Assembly: GCA_947305825.1 (NCBI GenBank)
Contig: CAMZET010000066.1
Span: 1-7,348 of the forward strand
Source of the DNA: an uncultured Verrucomicrobiota bacterium
GTDB lineage: Bacteria; Verrucomicrobiota; Kiritimatiellia; RFP12; UBA1067
Length of the DNA stretch: 7,348 bases
Direction: 5' to 3'
Position 1 is the stretch's first letter. Every line of letters starts with the position of its first letter. Below, piece by piece: positions 1 through 5,695 of the stretch. The notes beneath the pieces are model-generated. The model worked only from the letters and a program-made list of their open reading frames with translations, was not told where the DNA came from and did not search any database. The position numbers were made by a program, and so were the translations under genes.

Positions 1-2225
1 GGGCGCGTGAAAGCGGCGTTCACCTCGGTCGGCGTGGCGGGCATGGTGAAGCTGATCGTCGCGCCGTCCGCCACGGCGCCCTCCGGCTGCACGTCCCATT
101 CCTTGAACGTCGTGACCGTCGGAGAAGTCGCACCCGCCGCCGTGACTGTGAGAACCGTCCCCGCCGCGTAACAGCCGTCGGCGGAGGCGGGCGAGACGGT
201 CACCGTCTCGTTGCCTTCGTCAGCGTGTGCGTCGAGTTTGTAGGCGACGGGCGACCACTGCCATGTGAGGCGTGTTGGCGTTCCGTTGTAGGCAATTGTC
301 GCGGAGGTGCCGCTGTGGCTCGTCGCCGCGCCCCACGTGATGCCGCCGTCGGTGGAAGTTTCAAGCGTGTAGCCGGTCGCCTCGTACTTCACGCCGTTCG
401 CATAGGACGGCGTTTTCGCCGTGATTGTCAGCGTGTCGTCGGCGCTCACGCCATTGACGCGCCCGTAGCCATGCGACGAGTCCCCCACATCGTCGCCGAG
501 CGAGCCGCATACGATGACTGTGTCGGGCTCGACCTCCGCCACGAAATATTCAAGCTCCCGCAATCCGACCTTGTATGTTCCGGCGGTATATTTCGACGAC
601 AACGGCAGGAACTTGAGGAAGCGGAACGGCGTGTCGTTATCCGGCAATGCCACATCAAACGACAGCATGTCATTATTCCACGCGACAGGTTCGCTCTGCC
701 GCTGGATTTCCGTCCAATCGCCGTCATTCCCGGTGTTGGAGCCGTAGAAGACCCACGTTTGGGGCGCACGGTAAAGGCCGTCATTGTTGTAATAGATGTC
801 GATGCAGCGCCACAAACGGATTTTCTTCACCGCGAGGCCCTTTTTGCCGACCGGCAGCGCGCTGGAAGGTATCTCGATCGTCGCGCTGACCGTAGTGATA
901 TCGTTCTCTCCGGCAAGCCACCTTTCAGCGGCGACCTCGTCATTGTTCATGCCTTTGCCGTCGAAAAGTTTTTCAGGCTTGTAGCTGTCGTTATAGCCCG
1001 TACCTGAAACACAATTCGTGACAGTCACACCCTTGTCTTCCAGATACGTCCGCAGATTGGCGGCGGTTTGGGCTTCCTCGACGAAATACTCAATTTCCAT
1101 CGCGCCTATCCGCCACTCCAAAGATGTTGTTGTTTCGTGGAATTCTATGCCGGATTCCAGTGGCTCGAACATGAACTTGCGATACGGCGTGCGCCCCGCC
1201 GCCGGAACTTCAAACTCGACATACGCCTTCTTGCCGATGCCGGGTTCAAGCCAATCGGCCGCGACTGAAGAGCGGTCGTCGATAACTTCCCACGTGTCCT
1301 TTTTGCTGTCGTACCCTAAGACCCTCCATGTCGCCGGAGCGCGCCTGAGATAGTGGGCGTCACTCAAATCGGAATTGCGATAGATGCGGTAGCGCCGCAG
1401 GACAAGGCCGTCGGCATCGCTGGCGAACAACTCGTCCGGCGCGGAAATCGTCGCATACGCCGTGTCGCCGGCATTTTTCTTCGCGAGCCAGCGGTTGTTC
1501 TTGGCGTCTGTCGTGTTCGAAACGCTGTTCGTGCCGTCAAAGAGGATTGTCGGGCCGTAGCTTGAATAATGGCCTTCGCCCGAAACGCAATTGGCAACCG
1601 TCTCGCCTTTTCCCGTCAGCCATTCGCGGAGGTTGACACCGGGCTTCTGCGGCACTTCCTCCACGAAATACTCTATTTCCTGAAGTCCTACTTTCCAATC
1701 GTAGGCATAGTTGGAAGTCTTCGGCTCGAACTTGATATAGCGGAACGGTTCGGTGTTTTCCGCCAGCACGACCTCGTTGCTGAGGCCCGTCCATGACGCA
1801 GCCGTGCTCTGATTGTGAAGCACCGTCCAGCCGACGCCATCGTTCGACCCGGACACGATCCATGTCTGCGGCGCACGTTCGGCAACACTGCTACGATACA
1901 GGCGAAACCTCTTCAGCACGAGTTCTTTCTTCGCGGTGGATATCGCCGATTTAGGAATCGTGATCGTCACATGTACGCGCGCAAGACTCGACTTGCCTGC
2001 GAGCCAGCGATTATTGTTATCAAAGGATTTCGTGCCAGCGCCGTCGAACAGCTTCTCGCAGCCGAAATCCCCCGCACCCGCTTCTTTGGCCCCTTCTGCG
2101 TCCGAGACGCAACCGGCTACTGTCTCGCCTTTTGCGGTCAGCCAATCGCGGAGATTGATCTCTGTCGCGTTGAGTGTGGCGGCGAAACCGAGCGCCGCGC
2201 CTATTGCTGTGAGCAGTTTTTTCAT
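1..2225 (-). CDS. Exported protein with three discoidin-like repeats and an InlB-B-like domain (C-terminus beyond the window)
   Basis: This frame is open without a stop from the ATG at 2225-2223 to the left edge (741 codons), so the C-terminus is missing. The start has an AGGAGG box 7 bases upstream. Residues 1-21 look like a signal peptide (MKK, then a hydrophobic Ala/Leu/Gly stretch), so the product should leave the cytoplasm. Three repeats of about 170-190 residues follow, at roughly 23-190, 197-384 and 389-564. Each opens with NLRxWL or NLRTYL and then KGxTV, carries LFDG, RWLA and RAPxTW, and ends with EIEYFVEE or a close variant. This is the layout of F5/8 type C (discoidin) beta-sandwiches, which often bind glycans. 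Residues 570-660 form a beta-rich linker with GYTLETS and TRLTWQWSP. Residues 661-741 resemble an InlB B-type repeat and end in VNAAFTR. Its place downstream of a GH10 gene suggests surface or secreted glycan binding; no catalytic motif is visible in the part seen. The cell-surface anchoring mode is unknown because the end is missing. Confidence 0.85.
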   Translation of the reverse strand, partial: MKKLLTAIGAALGFAATLNATEINLRDWLTAKGETVAGCVSDAEGAKEAGAGDFGCEKLFDGAGTKSFDNNNRWLAGKSSLARVHVTITIPKSAISTAKKELVLKRFRLYRSSVAERAPQTWIVSGSNDGVGWTVLHNQSTAASWTGLSNEVVLAENTEPFRYIKFEPKTSNYAYDWKVGLQEIEYFVEEVPQKPGVNLREWLTGKGETVANCVSGEGHYSSYGPTILFDGTNSVSNTTDAKNNRWLAKKNAGDTAYATISAPDELFASDADGLVLRRYRIYRNSDLSDAHYLRRAPATWRVLGYDSKKDTWEVIDDRSSVAADWLEPGIGKKAYVEFEVPAAGRTPYRKFMFEPLESGIEFHETTTSLEWRIGAMEIEYFVEEAQTAANLRTYLEDKGVTVTNCVSGTGYNDSYKPEKLFDGKGMNNDEVAAERWLAGENDITTVSATIEIPSSALPVGKKGLAVKKIRLWRCIDIYYNNDGLYRAPQTWVFYGSNTGNDGDWTEIQRQSEPVAWNNDMLSFDVALPDNDTPFRFLKFLPLSSKYTAGTYKVGLRELEYFVAEVEPDTVIVCGSLGDDVGDSSHGYGRVNGVSADDTLTITAKTPSYANGVKYEATGYTLETSTDGGITWGAATSHSGTSATIAYNGTPTRLTWQWSPVAYKLDAHADEGNETVTVSPASADGCYAAGTVLTVTAAGATSPTVTTFKEWDVQPEGAVADGATISFTMPATPTEVNAAFTR
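534..2159 (-). repeat. Three tandem discoidin-like coding repeats
   Basis: The units lie at about 1656-2159, 1074-1637 and 534-1061. They are recognisable in protein by the shared opening (NLR plus W or Y), the central LFDG and RAPxTW motifs and the closing E(I/L)EYFV. Units 1 and 2 are also alike in DNA near their starts: bases 2122-2158 and 1600-1636 match at 33 of 37 positions by eye. Unit 3 has diverged much further in DNA. Confidence 0.75.
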
Positions 2226-2232
2226 TTGCTTG

Positions 2233-2238
2233 CCTCCT
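2233..2238 (-). promoter_or_regulatory. Shine-Dalgarno site of the discoidin-repeat gene
   Basis: A full AGGAGG on the minus strand lies 7 bases before the ATG at 2225. It fixes this start. It sits inside the 32-base gap after the GH10 stop, where no hairpin terminator is visible, which supports cotranscription with the genes upstream. Confidence 0.75.
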
Positions 2239-2257
2239 GTAATTCGAGTTGGTCAAA

Positions 2258-3841
2258 TCAGTGTAGTTCAACGAGTTTCGCGCGCGGCTTGCCGTCCGCG
2301 CCCTTCCATGTCAGGCGGTAGCGGCCTCTGAAACCGCGGAAAGCCACCTTGCCGCCCGTCGCCTTGACGTCGAGCGTCGTCTTCCATTCGTGGTTGATGA
2401 GTTGGTCGAGGGCGCGGTAGGCCGGCTTCTTCTCCATGTCGCGCGTGAAAAGCCCCGAGACGAGCGGCTCGCCGGCGACGCCTGCGCCATCGACGGTGTT
2501 CCACCATGTGATGCCCATGATGGCGGGGTGCGAGAACCATGCGCGGTAGATATTGCGAACAAGGATCGCCTGCATCTCGCGGCTCCTCTGGTCCTCTCCC
2601 GGCGCGGCGATCGTGACCTCCGAGACGTGGAGCGGGCGGCCGGTCTTCGCCATCATGTCGAGGTGGTTGCGAATCGTCTTCGGCGTGCCGACCCAGCTTA
2701 CGTTCGCCGCGCCTTTCACGAGCCGCATGCAGTCGTTGGTGTTGAAGATGTGCATCTGGCAGCCGACGATGTCGATGCGCGCGCCTTCCTCCGTCAGCTG
2801 CTTCGTCTGCTCGAGGAACGCTTCGTCGATCTTGTAGTCGTTGATGGCGAGCCGCGCCGATGCAGGGAAAGCCTCTTTCGCGTCGAGAAGCGCGTTCAGC
2901 GGATAGTCGCCTGGCATAAGCCCATATACGCTGAACCAGACGGGCAGGTTCGTGCGCGCCTTGCGGTAGCGGACCCAGTCTTTCGCGCTCTCGTTCACCA
3001 CGTCCCAGCTGTCCGCGACGCCGCCGAAAGCGCCCGCCACGTCGAATACGCGCTTGCGGAAGAGGCGGCGCATGTTGGCAGTGAAAACGGGGAGGCGAGC
3101 GGCGAGCGTCTTTTCGTCGAGGCTCTTGTACGCGCCGCACCACGCCTTCGCCCACTTGCCCATGTAGCCCATGTGCCAGTTCTGTCCGCTCGGCTCCCAG
3201 CCGAAGTGCGCCGAATGGCGCGGTATGCCGAGGCCGTCGATGACGCGCTTCTCGCTTTCCGGACAATACCAGTCGTATATCCAATACGGCTTGGCGTTGC
3301 CCCATATGAGGATGTGCCCGTGTAGGGCAACATCCTTCGCCTTGAGAAAGTCGATCACCGGGCCCGGCGCGGGACGCCGCCAGTAGCGCTCGCGCATGGC
3401 CTCTTCGCGTGTAAGCGAGTTCCAGTAGCGTTCGGTGTCGGAGTAGTCGCCGCCGAAGCGGAACGCGCCCGGCGTCGGCTCGTGGTCGATCCAGTAGAAC
3501 GACACCGTCGCCTGGTTGAAGAGGCCGCCCGCGCCGTAGCTCGCCTTGTAAGCGTCGTTGCACGCCTTCGAGCCAAGCTGGTTGAAGTTGAAGATGTGCG
3601 CGCCGAAGCGGAAGTCGTGCGTCAGCTGCTCCACGCGCACCGCGGCCCCATCGGGCGCATCGACCTCGAACGTTCCGTCCGCCTTGCGGTTCTTCTCGAT
3701 ATCGGCGTCGATCCGCGCCTGCTCCGCGTCGTTCCATATCTTCCAGTAGGCGTCGCTCATCAGCGAACGGTCGATATCGGCGGCGGCTAACTCCAGCCCG
3801 CAGCACGCGACAAGCGCGGCAAAAACAACAGACACTTTCAT
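2258..3841 (-). CDS. Divergent GH10 family glycosidase (endo-beta-1,4-xylanase-like), exported
   Basis: The protein has 527 residues from the ATG at 3841, which overlaps the SDR stop as ATGA and has AGGAGG 7 bases upstream. Residues 1-21 form a signal sequence. An AAA|D site fits signal peptidase I, but LVAC at 10-13 could also be a lipobox, so it may be a lipoprotein. The GH10 barrel is shown by WDVVNE, with acid/base Glu284, and HVSEVTI, with nucleophile Glu408. Supporting motifs are HGHILIW at 174-180, the EP..G.F element at 121-127, QMH at 362-364 and ITWWNTVDG near 444. The barrel ends near 485, followed by a small beta-rich tail with FRGFRGRYRLTW at 501-512. GH10 enzymes cleave internal beta-1,4-xylosidic bonds with retention. 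However, the usual ENEMKWD stretch is replaced by VSFYWID at 113-119, so classical minus-side xylan contacts are missing. This matches a divergent GH10 type I associate with PVC and Bacteroidetes bacteria. The exact substrate is unsure; it may be decorated xylan or another beta-glycan. Confidence 0.88.
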   Translation of the reverse strand: MKVSVVFAALVACCGLELAAADIDRSLMSDAYWKIWNDAEQARIDADIEKNRKADGTFEVDAPDGAAVRVEQLTHDFRFGAHIFNFNQLGSKACNDAYKASYGAGGLFNQATVSFYWIDHEPTPGAFRFGGDYSDTERYWNSLTREEAMRERYWRRPAPGPVIDFLKAKDVALHGHILIWGNAKPYWIYDWYCPESEKRVIDGLGIPRHSAHFGWEPSGQNWHMGYMGKWAKAWCGAYKSLDEKTLAARLPVFTANMRRLFRKRVFDVAGAFGGVADSWDVVNESAKDWVRYRKARTNLPVWFSVYGLMPGDYPLNALLDAKEAFPASARLAINDYKIDEAFLEQTKQLTEEGARIDIVGCQMHIFNTNDCMRLVKGAANVSWVGTPKTIRNHLDMMAKTGRPLHVSEVTIAAPGEDQRSREMQAILVRNIYRAWFSHPAIMGITWWNTVDGAGVAGEPLVSGLFTRDMEKKPAYRALDQLINHEWKTTLDVKATGGKVAFRGFRGRYRLTWKGADGKPRAKLVELH

Positions 3842-4617
3842 TTCGCCACCTCCTTCGGCGCGACGAACGGCCTGTACATGCAGAGGCGGCCGCCGTCCAC
3901 GACGTGGTTGGAGCCGGTTATGAACGAGGCGTTGTCGCTGCACATGAAGAGAATGACGTCGACGAGTTCGTGCGTCTCGGCGGCGCGTCCGAGCGCCGTG
4001 GGCATCCCGCTCATCGCGGCACGGGTAAGGACCGGACCTGGCGTCACGCAGACGGCGCGGACGTTGTGAGGACCACCGGCGAGGGCAAGCCCTTTCACGA
4101 AATTGAACAGCCCGCTTTTCGCCGTGCCGTACATCGTCCCTACGCCGTCGCCCTCAAAACCCGTCACGGAACCGAGGCAGCAGATAACACCGCTCTTTTT
4201 CGCCACCATCTGCGGCATCAGCGCGCGAGCAAAATAAACCGCGCCTTTCAGATTCACATCAAGCCCCCAGTCGATGACGTCGATCGGCTGTTCGTAGAAG
4301 GGCACGTTCGACTTGCAGCATCTGGCCTCGTTGCCGCCCGCGCACGTCACGAGAATGTCGCACCCGCCGAGCGACGCGGCAATCTTCGCGGCGGCTTCTG
4401 CGTGTGCGAACGCGCGCACATCGCCCACGCAGGCGATACTTTTCAACTTTTCAACATTCAACTTTTCAACCTCGCGTCGAAGCTGTGCTTCGGCGCAATC
4501 GCACATCACGACCTTCGCGCCGAGACGCGCAAACTCCTGCGCCGTCATCAGCCCCATGCCCGAGGCCGCGCCGGTCACGACAGCTACCTTGCCGGTAAAA
4601 TCAACGTCCTTCAACAC
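3838..4617 (-). CDS. Short-chain dehydrogenase/reductase (classical SDR)
   Basis: This 259-residue protein is of normal length for a classical SDR, a cytosolic NAD(P)-dependent oxidoreductase with a Rossmann fold. The nucleotide-binding motif TGAASGMG is at 15-22, and Asp40 at the end of the second strand favours NAD over NADP. The catalytic set is complete: Asn122 in VNLKG, Ser150, and Tyr163 and Lys167 in YGTAK. PGPVLT at 193-198 and the C-terminal FITGSNHVVDGG at 232-243 are also typical. The usual NNAG is TCAG at 91-94. The start shown is GTG at 4617, 4 bases after AGGAGG; TTG at 4614 would have the 7-base spacing used by both downstream genes and may be the true start. The gene overlaps the aldolase gene by 17 bases (14 with TTG) and the GH10 gene by 4. 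Residues 50-60 are encoded by a short tandem repeat. The substrate is not readable; the context suggests a sugar or sugar acid. It has 12 cysteines, a high number for this family. Confidence 0.88.
   Translation of the reverse strand: MLKDVDFTGKVAVVTGAASGMGLMTAQEFARLGAKVVMCDCAEAQLRREVEKLNVEKLKSIACVGDVRAFAHAEAAAKIAASLGGCDILVTCAGGNEARCCKSNVPFYEQPIDVIDWGLDVNLKGAVYFARALMPQMVAKKSGVICCLGSVTGFEGDGVGTMYGTAKSGLFNFVKGLALAGGPHNVRAVCVTPGPVLTRAAMSGMPTALGRAAETHELVDVILFMCSDNASFITGSNHVVDGGRLCMYRPFVAPKEVAK
3849..3854 (-). promoter_or_regulatory. Shine-Dalgarno site that fixes the GH10 start
   Basis: AGGAGG on the minus strand lies 7 bases before the ATG at 3841, inside the last codons of the SDR gene. The open frame reaches to 3943, but the extra 34 residues lie within the SDR gene and look like random arginine-rich sequence. 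The start at 3841 gives a clean signal peptide. Confidence 0.75.
4440..4470 (-). repeat. Short tandem repeat (8+8+7+8 bases) inside the SDR gene
   Basis: On the plus strand this reads TTTTCAAC, TTTTCAAC, ATTCAAC, TTTTCAAC. On the coding strand it gives two copies of a 15-base unit, GTTGAAAAGTTGAAT and a near copy, translated as VEKLN then VEKLK (residues about 50-59). It is AT-rich in a GC-rich gene. It falls in the variable helix region between the Asp40 strand and the next strand (GDV). The distance between these landmarks is normal for the family, so the repeat seems to replace rather than lengthen that segment. Confidence 0.85.
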
Positions 4618-5695
4618 TGCACCTCCTCATCACTTCCGCCTTTACGCCGTCATCGACTTCAAGGACTTCGAGTTTCCACTTGTACGGATCTTTCGCCTTG
4701 TCCGCGCAGACGCGCGAGACCGTCGTCTTGAAAAGCCCCTTCTCTTTGAAGAAGACAAGCTGGTATCCGCGAAGGTCGCCGGGCACCGTCTGCATCAGGT
4801 TGATTGCAAGAAGATATTTTGCATACGCCGCATCGAGTTTTCCCGTTTCGTCCTTCGATTCCATGAGCCGCCAGATTTCCGCAAGCATCGGCGCGAGCGC
4901 GGCGCGTTCGGATATGACGCCCTCCGAGCCGAGACGTCGCGACTGGTAGAGCCATTGCCATCCACCCCACGCGCTGAATATTGTCTTGAGCGGAGGCCGC
5001 GCCGCAAGCTCGGCCTTCATGCGACGGTTCGCCTCGAATCCGTCGCGCACCTCCTCCTTGACCCAGCCGTATATCGCGGGATGCCGCGTCGCCAGATTCA
5101 CAAGCAGTTCAACGGATGGCGCGGGGCATTTGTCGCCGTTGTAGGTCTGGATGATGACGGGACGCTTCGCAACGGCGGCAAGCGCCTCGTAGTAGCGTTC
5201 CAAATCTTCTTGCGTCCGGCAGTCGTCGGCGGGGCGGGAGATGAAGACTATCCGAGTTGAGAGTTGAGAGTTGAAAGTTGAGAGTTGTGGAGCGCGGGTC
5301 TCGTATTTTGCGGATAGCTCTTCGCCGTAACGCGCGAGTTCCAGCATCTCCTCCGTGCTGCGTCCCTCAACGCCGAGACAGAGACGGGCACGGAATCCTT
5401 TCGACGCCTTCGCAAGTGCGGACATTCCGCGCTTCTTCTCTTCGACAGTCAAAAGGTCGATGGAATCGTCGGACTGCGGCCAGATGATTCCCTGAACACC
5501 CGCCGCGTCAACCCAGTGCGCCTCCTTCACAAGCGAATCATAGTCCACCGCGCCGTCCGCGAGATAGGGCGTCGTGAGAATCGGATAGGCTCCGCGCACA
5601 AGCTCCGCCGCCTTGACGCAGAACGACAGCGCGACCCCGGCGATAAACGCCAAGGCGACAATTCCGTGTCTGCCGTGTATTCCGTGGTTAAACAT
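4601..5695 (-). CDS. DHDPS/N-acetylneuraminate lyase-family aldolase with a predicted signal peptide
   Basis: The protein has 364 residues from the ATG at 5695, which overlaps the MFS gene by 8 bases. The family forms a (beta/alpha)8 barrel with a Schiff-base lysine and carries out pyruvate-type aldol or dehydratase chemistry. Visible features are the opening RGAYPILTTPY at 34-44, Tyr185 in TYNGDK, and Lys213 in WVKEE exactly 28 residues later, as in the family, followed by the GSEGVIS motif at 256-262. The usual GTTGE substrate-carboxylate loop is instead WPQSDD at 72-77, so the substrate is probably not that of DapA. Residues 10-30 form a hydrophobic stretch ending VKAA, which looks like a signal peptide; most family members are cytosolic. 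About 20 residues (near 129-148) are inserted between a helix and the next strand, most of them from a heptamer repeat. The N-terminal NHGIHGRHG comes from a nonamer repeat. An upstream TTG at 5734 lacks a ribosome site and gives a hydrophilic extension, so it was not chosen. Family assignment is firm; substrate and location are not. Confidence 0.82.
   Translation of the reverse strand: MFNHGIHGRHGIVALAFIAGVALSFCVKAAELVRGAYPILTTPYLADGAVDYDSLVKEAHWVDAAGVQGIIWPQSDDSIDLLTVEEKKRGMSALAKASKGFRARLCLGVEGRSTEEMLELARYGEELSAKYETRAPQLSTFNSQLSTRIVFISRPADDCRTQEDLERYYEALAAVAKRPVIIQTYNGDKCPAPSVELLVNLATRHPAIYGWVKEEVRDGFEANRRMKAELAARPPLKTIFSAWGGWQWLYQSRRLGSEGVISERAALAPMLAEIWRLMESKDETGKLDAAYAKYLLAINLMQTVPGDLRGYQLVFFKEKGLFKTTVSRVCADKAKDPYKWKLEVLEVDDGVKAEVMRRCSVEGR
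4622..4627 (-). promoter_or_regulatory. Shine-Dalgarno site of the SDR gene; bears on GTG versus TTG start
   Basis: AGGAGG on the minus strand lies 4 bases before GTG (4617) and 7 bases before TTG (4614). The next two genes both use exactly 7 bases, so TTG is a serious alternative. The protein changes by only one residue. Confidence 0.65.
5256..5287 (+). repeat. Heptamer tandem repeat inside the aldolase gene
   Basis: On the plus strand this is GTTGAGA, GTTGAGA, GTTGAAA, GTTGAGA and a partial GTTG. On the coding strand it is read as QLSTFNSQLST (residues 137-147), a 7-residue period that follows from 3 x 7 bases. It lies in an insertion relative to the family, between the helix ending EEL and the strand IVFIS. 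Only this orientation is stop-free: GTTGAGA read as the coding strand would give TGA. Confidence 0.88.
5661..5687 (-). repeat. Three nonamer repeats at the aldolase N-terminus
   Basis: On the minus strand the units are CCACGGAAT, ACACGGCAG and ACACGGAAT, giving NHGIHGRHGI as residues 3-11 of the aldolase. The unit resembles dispersed ACACGGAAT-type repeats that I recall from other bacterial genomes, where they give HGxHG peptides or, on the other strand, TE-rich ones. The tract forms the n-region just before the hydrophobic part of the signal peptide. Confidence 0.7.

Noticed and set aside
225..1007. Plus-strand open frame (260 codons) at the left end
   Set aside because: It is antisense to the discoidin-repeat gene, whose minus frame was checked codon by codon as stop-free to the edge. 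No domain was recognised.
2226..2257. Terminator between the GH10 and discoidin-repeat genes
   Set aside because: No GC-rich hairpin followed by a T run is visible in these 32 bases; the only clear signal is a Shine-Dalgarno site.
2390..3325. Long plus-strand open frame (311 codons) opposite the GH10 gene
   Set aside because: It is antisense to a gene with clear catalytic motifs. Its product is Arg/Ala/Val-rich without recognisable domains, as expected from a shadow frame in GC-rich DNA.
2268..3806. Long minus-strand open frame (512 codons) in another frame of the GH10 gene
   Set aside because: Arginine-rich, low-complexity translation with no motif; a frame-shifted shadow of the GH10 gene.
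3904..4731. Plus-strand open frame (275 codons) over the SDR gene
   Set aside because: No recognisable domain, and it opposes a complete SDR with an intact active site.
4440..5287. Heptamer tracts as a CRISPR array
   Set aside because: Units are 7-8 bases, directly adjacent, with no spacers, and lie within coding frames.
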